Part shown: one piece after another, positions 1 through 12,500 of the stretch
How positions within the stretch are numbered: the stretch's first letter is position 1
Layout of the letters: the number at the start of each line of letters is the position of its first letter
NCBI RefSeq assembly: GCF_000150275.1
Contig: NW_002060947.1
Location: forward strand, 2,717,740 to 2,781,739
Reading direction: 5' to 3'
Length of the DNA stretch: 64,000 nucleotides
From: Trichoplax adhaerens
Lineage: Eukaryota; Placozoa; Uniplacotomia; Trichoplacea; Trichoplacidae
The notes under the pieces: generated by a model
Told to the model about the DNA's origin: nothing
The model's input: only the letters and a program-made list of their open reading frames with translations
Database searches by the model: none
Translations under genes and position numbers: made by a program

Positions 1-224
1 CATTATACCATGAGTATCAAGACTTATTATAGAGAATAATGCTAGCAATTTAAAGTTGGGCACTAGAGGAACATTACATTTAGCTCGTCAATATCTAATC
101 CAATTATGAAAGATTAAGCTATTTGCCAATAAATCTAGCAATATGCCAGACTGAGATTATTCGATAATAACGTAGCGAGTTCAATAGCGTCAACCCGGAT
201 AAAAGGGCATGAATTTTTCTATAG

Positions 225-1732
225 TTATTGATCTATAGATAGCATTTGGCGATCATCGAAAGCTTTTCTTGCCTTCTTGAGCTCCTCATTTAAGGTCAAT
301 AAATCCTGAATGTGGAGGAAATACGACAAAGTAATTTATTTAATTTAGGGCATGTATTTAAAGCTGTTGTTTACAAATTTTAAGTATAGCATAATTGGGG
401 GAATACACAAATATGTTAACATATATTGTATTTTACAAATTTAAGTTACCTTAACTCGAGCATATTTTTTCGGATCATTACGAATAACGTATATAATGTC
501 TTCGACGTGAATCTTTCCTTTCTTTCCAACGTTTAAGGCCTTCAATGTCTATTTTAAAATATTTAATATGATCTAAATAGCGAATCAATATAAGCGTAAT
601 CATTCATTATATTAGACACTAGGGGAGACACTAATTCTACAGTATCTCCATACGTAGAGATAAATATCATGTGCTTTCAAACCGTGTCCGATATGAATTC
701 TATCACCATCTCTTCCAACATATCCACTGATTCCGTATACGCAGTAGCTTCATCCCCAAAGCCATACATCATGCACCTAACTTTAGATATTATACATACA
801 ATTATAAATTGCATTCTCTTTGACTCTGTAAGTACTTAACAAGTAAAGGATTCCAAAGTATTTACAGTAAGTTCTTAAAGGGCTTTAAATGCTATTGCCT
901 TGTTAGCGTTTGATTAGCCAAGCAATAAAAGTATATAGTAAAATCAGCTTGAGCAGACAAGTAATTCGAGAGAAGTAAACATTATACAGTGTAGATTTTA
1001 ATTCGATTTCTCTTTAACATGAATTACTAAGTCTTTTTCTGATGTTTTGTACAGACTAGATTTCATAGTGAATGTATTAGCTAATTCTTGTAGACATACT
1101 TCACCGCTCTTTACTTACGTTCTTTATTAAACAGTCTTTTCCGTTTACTTCCACTTTCTGTAGATTCTAAATGCTGTAATGAATATCATATTAAATAAAG
1201 AATAGCTATTTGCCGTTGCGATGGCATGTTTTAAGCGATTTTTCTTATCTAAATCAAAAAGGTCGTATTTACAACGCCAAGCAATAAACGCTACCGACAT
1301 GCTGCCAGAAAATCTTAATACCAAACAACTGCATAATACTATTCAATAAGTATCGTTTCATACTACTCAATTTTCATTTCGCAAGCTTAGACATTTAATG
1401 TGTTACTAGAGACTACCAACTGTATCCTTCAAAGATAATTATAACCCATTGATTAGAATCTAGATTTAACGAATTTTGACGAAGACGAATGCAGCAGTTT
1501 CAGAGAAGTGTAGAGAAAATTGTGCTGAACGCTAGAGAGTGAAGTCATCGAACTTTCTATGTTTACATTTTACCGTATCAGATTTCGATGCTTTCTTGCC
1601 CTAAAGGGAAGAAATTACCGTTAAATTCTTCCATTTTGAGTGTATATATATATATATATATATCAGGAACAATAAAGCAAATTTATCACATTAGATCATA
1701 ACCTGATCATCTGCGTCATCCGTGAGATCCAT
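225..1732 (-). CDS. TAF13: TAF13, TFIID histone-fold subunit (5 exons)
   Basis: TAF13 is a small general transcription factor TFIID subunit that pairs with TAF11 through a histone fold and acts at RNA polymerase II promoters. Minus-strand exons by splice consensus and phase: 1703-1732, 1119-1173, 683-780, 450-548, 225-305. They join in frame to 120 aa, against about 124 aa in human. Exon 1 is an acidic ten-residue start (MDLTDDADDQ). Exon 2 is basic (SKRKRLFNKE). Exon 3 reads CMMYGFGDE...YTESVDMLEEMVIEFI. Exon 4 reads KGKIHVEDIIYVIRNDPKK. Exon 5 reads DLLTLNEELKKARKAFDD and then stops. These match the TAF13 histone fold along its length. No single exon is longer than 99 bp, so the gene is invisible to plain ORF searches. 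A GTAC-rich array begins about 90 bp upstream of the ATG. Confidence 0.93.
1641..1663. repeat. (TA)n microsatellite
   Basis: A short run of TA dinucleotides in the first intron of TAF13. Simple sequence; no function inferred. Confidence 0.8.
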
Positions 1733-4304
1733 CTCCGATTTTTTGATTTCTTTATGTTTTTCGAGCGTTATTATCTACTGTACTAGTAATATGTCAATAG
1801 CCCGCGACTGGGTCACTTGTTACTGTACTGTACCATCGTAAACGATTGCTGGAGCAAAATGTGCAGTACTGTACAATACAGTACTTGTCATAGAAGAACA
1901 CGGTACTGTACGGTACAGTGTACAGTACAGTATAGTACAGTACTGTACAGTACAGTACAGACTGCACTGTACAGTTACAGTACTACACATTGTCTGCACT
2001 GTACGTTTTTACCTAAATAATAACTGCGATAAATACCTGGACAGTGGACTGGACACCCTCCTCAAATGTCGAAAAATAATTACTCAGTACGGATCTTCCG
2101 GCTCTACTTTCTAATAAATCACTCGTATTAATTTGAAATAGCATTTCTGATCTAAAGTTACTGCTTCCAGGCAAAGCTTAGTAACAGGCAATGGATTACA
2201 ATGTAATTTTATTACTTAATTTAGAAAAAATCAGTAAAGTCATAATCGACTGTCTGCATACTAAAGTATTGTCATAACGAAGTGTTTGATACAATTTGTT
2301 AACCAAATTAGGCTAGTTGTCTGTCCGTCTGAACATGTAACCAAAGATTGATAATGCCGCTCCGTTAAGATTATAAGTACTGTACTGTGGTGTTGATTAT
2401 ATTATATATTATTACTGCACTGCACTGTACGGTATGTATGGAGCAATGAATTAGTCAGGAACTCCTAACAACTCCCTACTTTAGCCAAAATTATTATTAT
2501 TAGGCTCATATTAGGAATTTAAATCTTCACTGATGTCATGGTGTGCTTAGTACATAGACTGACCATTTTAAATCAGCTGCACTGCCGAACCCATACAGTA
2601 CCCCCAACACCCAAAGTGTTGACTAATATTAGAACTACCACTAATGATGATCACAGGTACTAACCCGAAAGGGGTGACATTATTTTTTGTACTGTACTGT
2701 ACAGTGTACAGGGACTAGACCTGGTCAGGGACTACTTCAGGAACAGAAATTTGTAATAAAAATCTTAAGGAATGCAAAGTAAACAAGGATTTATTGCAAC
2801 ATGATAGCTCGCTAATATAATATACTGTTTCGGAATGAATGCAAAACAGTTAAGAAAACAAAGGGTTACGTAATAATTGTAATTATTAACTTTAATACGC
2901 TTAATTTTACGATTAGTAAATTACATGTCAAAATTAGAGCCTGCTGTTTTTACCAACGTCTAAAGTATAATACGCGTACTGCACTAACTATAAATAGTTA
3001 TAATATACGAGTGTAGAAATGATGAAAACGTGTTAAGAACTATGATGCCGACAAGGCGTCAACGAAATCTATATGGACTTTTAGTAGACCGTTATACTTC
3101 AATAACAACTAAAAATTGTGATCAGCTTACTAATCAGGAACACTCCATTGATTTTATAATGTAGTATTCTTAATCAGTAGTTTCAAATTATAGATTGAGA
3201 CGCAATACCACATTTTCTCTAGTATAATTTCTTTGTGGTAAGAATCAATAGTGGTACGTGTTATGTACGTAAGAATACAGTAACCTGTTGTACTGCACAT
3301 TGTGTTAGCATAAGATAAAGGTAATGAATTACTAAGATAAGGGTATAATACATTATTACCGCTATACAGTACTATTTAAATGCAGTAAATCCTAAATAAA
3401 CGAGACTTTCAGAAAGCTTACTAGGAGGAGTGTATCAAAGTCCTTCGTGCTAACGTTAACGACTAAGAGTGGAAACACAACGGCACACTCAACTGATTTT
3501 GATCAAAGAACGATACAGTTGCTATAACTTGAAGATGTAATAACATATTTCTTTAATCTCTCAATAACAGGACGCATTGCATAAAGTCTTACATGAATAA
3601 CCAAATAATGCCTGCATTCAGTAAAATTCACGAAAAAATCAGCAATGTAACGACAATCCGCATAAAGTATATACGAACACAATTTAGTTCAATGGCATTT
3701 TATATAGGGAATTTTATATATTATATTTACTTAATGCATATAACTGTAAATTATGATATACAAGAAAATATTCCGTTCGTTATACTGTACAATCATGAAG
3801 GTTACTACTGTATATATCGGTACGAAATCCTTCAACTTTAGACGAAGATAAAAGAAATGGATATGAATTATGGAGTAGCATTGCCATATGAAACTCTTCA
3901 GCTTAGACATTTAATCTTAAAAATACCCATCTCATCATCTTATCACCTATTATTATCGGGCATCATGGAAATTGATAAAATGAATATTATTCAATATAAT
4001 TGATCTTGGTAATATTCATCTAGAACTGTCAAAAGATTATCACGTAAGAAATTAAGCATTTAAGTACCTATTTAAGTCCATATAGCAAGTGCGATAGTCA
4101 CTCAAAATCCTAATAGCGGTAAATACTCTAAATTAAAACAATGTTGATAAATAATGGCTTAGAAGCCAAATCAGTAATTATTTAAACGCTGAAAGCGAGG
4201 ATAAATGCAGTGTTTGAGGATTGCAATCTTCAAGTATATCTAATACATTATGCGTTATGGATGAGTAATTCAAATTTTAAATCGTTTTTCGTTGAGACCA
4301 TGAG
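1733..4304. other. intergenic, TAF13 to PRDM13-like
   Basis: This separates the 5' end of TAF13 from the 3' end of the PRDM13-like gene; both lie on the minus strand. It holds a dense GTAC-pentamer cluster (about 1820-2010) and small satellites of it (about 2380-2430, 2688-2711). An 82-codon open frame at 3593-3841 has no recognisable domain and no splice partner, so I treat it as chance. A 43-codon stop-bounded open stretch near 3397-3524 has mixed composition but no start. I see no gene here. Confidence 0.6.
1820..2010. repeat. (GTACW)n palindromic pentamer array
   Basis: The tract is built from GTAC tetramers separated by a single A or T, with some interruptions. GTAC is self-complementary, so runs of GTACT on one strand are runs of GTACA on the other, and switches between them create perfect palindromes such as CTGTACAG. 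It lies about 90 bp upstream of the TAF13 start codon, inside the expected promoter or 5' UTR. The open frame through it is a translation of the repeat (S-T-V-Q-Y-type residues) and is not a gene. Confidence 0.85.
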
Positions 4305-6568
4305 TTAGTCTTTTTTAAATAATCGATGCTTTGATTTTATGTGACGTACAAGATCACATAATCTGTCAAAACTGTCTTTCCCACAATGCTCACATTTAAG
4401 TGGAATTTTGTCTCTTGTATGTGATGCTAAGTGCTTTTTTAAGTTACTAGGATCGCTAAATGACTTGTTGCATATATTACAAGATAGTGGTTTTTCACCA
4501 GTGTGAATTCTCATATGGATCTTTAAAACATATTTTCGACAGTATGTTCTCCCACAGTAAGGACACCGGTGACGAGTCGCATTGTTAGTATGGGTTTTAT
4601 AAGTTTTACTGGTCGACATCGCGGTTTGCCGCGTGTTATTCTTGTTGCTTGATGATGGATAGTTGTCTTGATTGATTGCAGCCGTCAGAAACATATTATC
4701 TCTGCTCGATGTTGGAGGAAATGTTGCGGAATGAGACGTTATGGCTGACTTCGTTGTTTTCTTTGAATGGTCAACGATGTTTCTTTGAAGAAGTGAAACT
4801 GCAGAAGACGCATTTGAAGAAGCAGAATTCATTTGATAATAAGGTACAGATCTCATCTCTTCTAAGTCAATACTTTTATTATTAATATAAGAGTTATTCA
4901 TTAAGTGAAGATTGCTAGTCGGTGGACTGCGTTCTAAAGTACAATGAGGGAAATTGGCAGGTCGTAAACAGGGATTTACTGGCGCAACATGACCTTTAAC
5001 TAGATATGAAGGTGCTATTGAAACTAACGGATTACACTGTGTCTTTATAAAATTTAACCAAGTTGCGGTAGCGCATGCATTACTAGAAGGATTAGCTGAT
5101 TTAGTGCGCATAAAATTATTTTCGTTGTATGGATAGCAAGGTAATACACGATTATTCCACAACGATGAATGTTGAAATGCCTTATATCCTGGAATATCAA
5201 ATTCGCCAGGATAATTGGTTATCCTATCAGCCGCTGAATGCAGATGTCCAGAAGACGCTGACTGAACAGGTATCCTAGATGGTATCATAAACATTGGTGA
5301 TTGAGTACTGTCAGAGCCACGGGTCTTTAGTTCCTTAGCATTTTCTGGAGGCGACTTAGAGTAAAGAACAGGGCATTTGCACATTAGGTGCGCTATAAAC
5401 GGATGTAGATATCGATAGGTAGCGTGACATAATGTGCACCAGAAATAATTAGGGCCTAAATAGAAAAAATTTCCAGAAGCAAATGGATAAATAAATAAAT
5501 TCTTGAATTAAAATCTAGATTTCATATGCTTTCAGTCGCCGAAATTAACTCTTAAACTCAGTTAAATTATATTCCCTGTCAAATGCGCTTAATAGATAAT
5601 AACTATATTATGATTTACCAATTATATTCTCTTTTTTTGGTTGAGGGATATCCCATTTCTTTTCCATTTCTTGGCTAAACCAAACTAGTAATTCTTCGTG
5701 GCGAGTAATATCTCTTGTAGTTTTAAAGTGAATTTCTTTAGTGTGTCCATTAAATTGTACTTCGATATTTTGTTCGTCTTTGTTTCTTGCGCAGCTCATG
5801 CACGCCACCCATTCTAACCCGTTCACAATATTACTCGTGCAGATTATATTACCGTTTTTAATCTGTACCTATATTTTTAAGTAAGTAAAAGGTTTATGGC
5901 TCTAACAAATTTATCATAATTACTAGTAGATCCTTTCTATCACCGCATCAGTAATAGATAGTGATGAAATACTATAACATGATGTGTGTACTGTACACCT
6001 TCATACTACATGTACTCACAAAAACTTAGTAGATTACATATTTTTGGTTACATAAATTTACACGATACAAAATCATAAATATGTTTCTGGGACGATTAAA
6101 CCAGGATAAAGTAAATCATCAGTATTGATTTGTTGTAATACCAAGAAATTAAATACCACACGATTTACTAATTTTGTAAGTTTATATTCCTAAATCCGCC
6201 TTAATATGGATAGTTATTTTGATTTGTAAATATTTAACATTTTGCTAGCATAATCCAATTCCTTACTGCCGTCTTTATCGCATATATTTAAAATATCGTT
6301 AGCATCCTTCATGATATTAATAATGCAGTTAATAATGGAGAATAAAAATGAATTATTAAATTCTAAAGGTCACTATGTTACATACTGAGAAACGATCACT
6401 ACTAATAAGCGGAATGAACCTTAAACGTACCTCTAACATGAAAGCAGTTTCTCTGTTATCACTAGCTTTCTCGAAAAACTTTAATTCGTCCTTATATGGG
6501 CCAAATTTTAAGTTATGCGGGATGGACGTCGACGTCCACACACCAGTTTTAATTTTGGATAAATCCAT
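4305..6568 (-). CDS. PRDM13-like PR/SET-domain zinc-finger regulator (3 exons)
   Basis: Exons on the minus strand: 6431-6568, 5619-5868 (an alternative acceptor starts it at 5862), 4305-5455. They join in frame to about 512 aa. The PR domain spans exons 1-2. It opens with [15 protein letters not shown], continues with [22 protein letters not shown], and ends [19 protein letters not shown], the classic PR-domain close. Exon 3 begins with a C2HC-type finger (FWCTLC...[11 protein letters not shown]). It then has about 270 residues of Ser/Asn-rich linker and three C-terminal fingers (CPYC...HMRIH; CNIC...HLASH; CEHC...HIKSKH). The finger spacing and the phrases [14 protein letters not shown] and DPSNLKKH resemble PRDM13; the PR domain also resembles PRDM8. 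In vertebrates these act in neural cell-fate repression. An in-frame stop lies just upstream of the ATG at 6568. Symbol left empty because PRDM8 and PRDM13 may not be separate in this lineage. Confidence 0.87.
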
Positions 6569-9500
6569 TCGCAATTATTTCGTAAGCAGTTTAATAAATG
6601 ATACCGGATGAAAAAAGATTAGGATCTAGATCAGCTCAGATATGAACGTTATAATACTATTACTTGTAGTAACAAATACTGCAATTTAATTTGCTTAGCA
6701 GAAGAGTGGACCAAAATAATCAGGTTTAAATAGTTTACTGCAATACTTGATACATGAGAATCCAGAGCAATATCAAGCACCTGTATATTAGTGGAATGTT
6801 AATTTTATTGTTGACAAAATAATTATATTCTCAATTGTCTTGTTGTTAATTTCTTTTTGATTATTTGTTGACGACAATTAAATCTATCCCTCTTTATTGT
6901 CTTATCATTAACAATTGATTTAAAAATTTAATAATGGCATTCTTTCAGCAAATTGATGTTTTAATAGTTAGATTATCATCTTATCCGATATTCTAACAAT
7001 TAATTACCTGACAATTACCAGTACCACGTCATTAATAAACGGAAGGCAACTGTTTTCTATTGTTTAATTGAGCATCACCCATCTTATGAACATTCTTTCC
7101 CATGACTGGTATGTAAAAAAGTAATGAAAGAGTTGAAGAGTCTCCTTCTTATACTCTAGGTATATCGGCATATATAGCATTTCCTACAACTTTGTGGCAA
7201 ATAAAAATCGCATAATTATTGTCGTGTGTTAACTAATGATTTACGTGTATTTTAAATTTTATGCTTTCAAACTTAATGTATTACAATAGTGTATTAAATA
7301 GCAATTAATCATATTCTAGATCGATTAATTTATCATGATGTGACGAATAAATAATACTATTGTTTATTTCTCTATTGATAGAACTAGATACTAATAGACT
7401 GTCTTCTTTACATTATGCATAGGGTTGCTAATAATCAATATCATTGGACTTATATGATCTTAATACGGACGATTTATTCGTACTATAGAAAATTAAAAAT
7501 TTGTTGAATTATTTATAATTTGAACCACCCTATTAATTGAGCTGAGACAACTTTCACTTCTTGTGTAGCCGTAGTAATTCGAAGCTGCTATCGGCCAGCA
7601 TAAAAATGAACGTAAAAATTAAATTTATAGAGTTAAAGCTTATAGTTTTCCAAAAATGTGTTTATCATGACTGATATTTAGAGGAGAGTGCACATAATCG
7701 ATTAATGCTAGGGTAATGAGTAGTGAGAAATGATGAAATTGAAACTTGACGATACATGCTGTACTTGTGGTCGAAATTGTGTAATATAGCAACTGCGCCA
7801 AAGTCTAGATAAATATAAATTAATGTTTATTAATCGTAAAGATATTGATAGTATCATCTATGGGTCATTATTTGAACGCTTTCTGTAAGCGAAATTAGCC
7901 CGTTGACCATTACAGGAAACACATGAAAATTATTTTTGATGATGTTTATGGATGATAAGATTCTTGCAACTGAGCTCTAAAGGCTCTCATCAATTGTTTT
8001 TTGGTGTCTGTTTGTAATTCTGATACTTAATTATATTTGTCATAAAATATTTAAAAATTACGGGAAGAAATGATGAAATCGCTACAGTTAAAGCACGTTT
8101 TTAAACTTAAACTTAATTTACAAATTATTAATTTATGATTAAGGTTCGGATAATGAAATGTTATAATTGCATAGATTTGCGAGTACTAGTAAAGTCTAAT
8201 TAAAGTTAATGTTATCTGCACTCATAATAAGCCATGTTACAAAGATAGAAATTTAATGAAAGAACCTATTTTAGGACTAATCCAATTCAGAAATGCAAAA
8301 TTCAGTATATAAAGAATGAATACTAGGTTATTGACTCAAGCTTGTCCTTTAAGTGAATCTTACAAAGTAATAGTAGATCTTAATTGTAAATGTTTAGATT
8401 TATGCTGACAAGTGTCTTTGTCAACAGTAATTTCAGTAAGTAAAATATTAAATTCTTGCCACCATGAGATTTTTGCTAATATGCCGGGCGTGCGAGTAGC
8501 ATGTCAGTTGTCATATACTGGTAGTATTTCATGATCAAATGATCATATATGCTAAATGACAAACAATGTTTAAAGTAATTAAGAAATAACAAAAGAATTC
8601 GTTGACCAGTAAATCATTAATGCCATGCAGTGTATTTCTTAGACAATCGAGGTAAGGTGTGCTAGATTCTAAAAGCTTTTTGTTGACTAATAGCGATCAG
8701 AAAATGGATTGTCTAACCATTATCTTGGACATATACAATTTTCATCACTATTTGCTAATGGGGTAAGCTAGTTTAAAATCTTAGCTAGTTTAACAGAAAG
8801 TTATTACTTTTTATATTTTGGATTTAAATTTAATAGGTTTTACAAATAACTCCATTTACGAAAAAATCAGCCCATGTTTAATTTAAATAGTGTAAATTAA
8901 ACGCAAATTATCCAAGGGAACACAGAAATTGCTCCATATGTATTACATTACAGTACCGGAATTAAGGATAGGTCGCTGGCTTTACGGACTAAAAGATACA
9001 AATCCTAACAAAGAATACTATATACTTTAAACATTAATCTATGTCTACTATTTATAGTAAAAATTAAGCCAGTGTCAATAAGTTCAAGCGGATAAATTGA
9101 GTAGGAGAATTACAAATTTGGTGAATAGTTTCCTTCCTTATTTTGAGATATACAGGTATCTACATGTTGATTTCACAGTAGCAAGGATATTATATACTAA
9201 TATTCAGATTTCAAAGAAAAACTCGTTCAGGTAAATCATACGGTATATTCCTTAAGATAGGGTAACTCAGTGTCAATCCTTTTTATCTTATATAAACTGT
9301 GGAGATATAAAAAATTTTAATCCATCACGTAAATTACAATGGCCTAAAGAACGAATGTAATTATAATTTAATTATGTTCCTGTATCAGCCCACAAACATA
9401 GACCATCGTCTAAATATAAATATAGCATTGTGAAAGATTAGCAGACTGTGGGTATGTTTTATTGTAGATTTATTTACCGATCGATTTATAACAAATGTAT

Positions 9501-12500
9501 TATTTAAACTATCATGGTTAATTGTTATTGATCTCAAAGCAGCTGGTACTTCTTCTAATGCATAGTGTTCTATGCAGGTGCAATCTTGTTACGATAGTCA
9601 TTATGAAGATTTGTTATCTGTTATTTTACTGCACCGTACAATATACTTTTCCTATTTACGTCTTTGCTTAACTTTGTTTCATGTATGGTAAGTAAAGTAG
9701 CGGCTGTACTGTAATGTAGTACCGGTATCTACTAACAGCATGAGAAATTGATTGTACTTTCATTGATTTCTCGCCATTATCAGATAAATCGTTTATTGCA
9801 CTAAAAATACTTTTCAGATTATAGTAGCGATAGCATTGTCTGATAAAGTTCACAAAAGGCAATCAAATATCGAGGTATGTTACCTTCTAATTTCCAAGCT
9901 GCAAGCGACTGAAGTTAGGATTCTAAGATATACAAAACTTATTAAAGAAAGAAACAACTATTGTTAGCTTTAAAGCGACAACAGGTGTATAGTAGAGGAT
10001 GTTATTTCGATAAATTTTATTGCATATTTATTAGCAGTGTATTACGAACTTCTTTTTGTAAGGTTTTCTTGTAATACGAATAAAAGAGTCCACTAGAGCT
10101 TGAGTACTGAACTGAACTTTATTATAGATATCAGTATCCTTATAAGTAGCGAATAATTGTAATAACTTTCTATATAACGGCTTACCATGAATAGTAATGG
10201 GCACCTTATCACGTCAATCAATGAGATAAACTAAGTTTATGACAAATAATATAAGATAAGAACATATTGTGCTAAAAGTGTTATCTAAGCCCTAATCTCA
10301 AAGATTACAGTTCCAAAATGAAAACAAGTGTCTGCAGTTTAGTCATCAAACATACAGATTTTACGAATTATGACTACGAGTCTAACGTAGTAAATCAATT
10401 ACGAAACTTCTACTTCGTGACGCAGTGATACTAATAAAAATTTTCTAAAGGACAACAGTAATAACTGTAATTGCCATTTATTAGAAAAAATCAGTAATTA
10501 AAGTCGATCTATCATATTTTAATCAAATCTAGTAAACGTCGTCTTTTACGCCTATAGATCTTTTGCATCATACAAGTATAGTGGGCATACGCCTACGTGT
10601 GCAACGCGATTTATCTTTTACATCTACCAATTATCGTTGATCTTCTTAGATCTTGGAGCACCTGTATCAAAGAATAATTGACGGTATACTTAAACTGCAA
10701 AATATAGAAAATTTATGAATTATTAAGTTTCCTTTTATGCACATAGTTAACACTACAGCGATATCATAATCTTTTATACTAAAAATTGGTCATCAATGCG
10801 AGTACATTAAATTTTTAATTTTCTTATGATAGATTGCATCTTTAGTAGCGAAAAAGCTGTGGATTAGCCTACGGGATAATAGTGCTACTAGTGTTTGATT
10901 TAAAATAGCTACTGTTTTACATAAGCATTTAATTGATCAGCTGAATTTGATAGCTTCATAAATTTTACTAGCCATGTGTTAAATAGTCTTTAATCCTTAC
11001 CGGCAAGTAGATTCGCATTGGAATCTGCGAAAATGAACTTTGATATATCATAGGCTCTGGAGATTAGTAAAGATCGTGTTAATGTGAAACGACTATACTC
11101 ATAAATTGGTATTTTATTATGGTTCTATTGCTCGGATAATATTAAATTTGATATGTTTGGTTGCATTATCTATTATAGCGTACTTATATTCCTTTACCAG
11201 GGAAATAGAACGATGAGGTATAGTTTTTTTATATAAATAACTCAACTTCTATGCTATCGGGCATTTGTATGAAAAGGATCATTAACTTATTCGGATAGTA
11301 AACGTATCGATTTGTTTGCTTCAATTTTGCTACAGCAGCAAATACTAACGACCACGTAGTTATACTACAGTTCTGTGATCATCATTATGCATTACAGCCG
11401 CTATATGACGAGCAATGTAGACAGAGTGACTGTCCCTAATGACGGTCACTGGACTGTATAATGTATATTTGCTTATGTTAAAAAATTATTAACACGTTTT
11501 GTATCAAGCGAAGAATAATTGCTTTCACATCTATTTTTACCTGATCTATTAATTTTAAACTGTTTATGGACTGATTGTCCGTGGATTGCTAACTTGTTTA
11601 GAATGATAATAATACGTTGACTGAACCCCTCAAAAGAGATAAAAATATGGAAGTTTTCCGTATAGCTGAAAGAATCTCATCATTTATTACTCGAACTAGC
11701 CTAACCCGCATACTATACCTGTGCGAATGAGATTTCTCATAATAATATAGTAGTTGATATCATACTCAATAAACAATCATACACGTATCGTGAGTAACTC
11801 CTAAGACAATATACTAACCTATACGTAACATAAACACGAACTCATTAAAATAATTCTACCGGACATATTTGAGCATTATTTTAAGGTCATAATTATCGGC
11901 TTTATCATACTGTATATATAATTATATCGAGTTATTATATATTTAAACGATCAGTTAGCTGTAAATAGCTGTATAATATGCAGTATATATGTATTGATTA
12001 GACGGCTTCTGACATCTCTTATCTGAGTATGACTCTTAAAGGCCATCTTCGTCTGTAAACATGAGTAAGAGATTGTAAATGTAATGAATTCATATTATTT
12101 ATACCTTAAGATTGTTAAATCACGGTAATAATTTTAATTTTCACAAATTGTGGTTTGTTGACATTAACTATGTTAACATTATTGCTTATTGTAGAAAATT
12201 TCATTATCGTCTCGTACATCGATCTAATGGCGACGAATTTGGAATCCTGATTAATCATTGCGAAAGCTAACAAAAGAGTTTTTATCTCTACTCTTCATAG
12301 ACCTGAAGCAGCACTATTTAAATGGAATCCAAAGTACAATTTATACTGCAGTAATTATATTAAATAATGTATCAACTATAGCGAACTTTATTTGGGCAAA
12401 TATCCGAAAAGTAAATTTTTCGTAACTGAATCGTATTACAGTAGGGTGAAAACGACCGTGCGAATGGCAGACAGGTTAGGTGCCTATATTTTTAAATAAT

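Noticed and set aside
1817..2020. 67-codon open frame rich in Tyr, Ser, Thr, Val, Gln and Cys
   Set aside because: It is the GTAC pentamer array read as protein; the opposite strand and other arrays give the same residue pattern.
6569..6574. Longer PRDM13-like start using a TTG codon
   Set aside because: Nuclear genes start with ATG; the ATG at 6568 is in frame and an in-frame stop lies just upstream.
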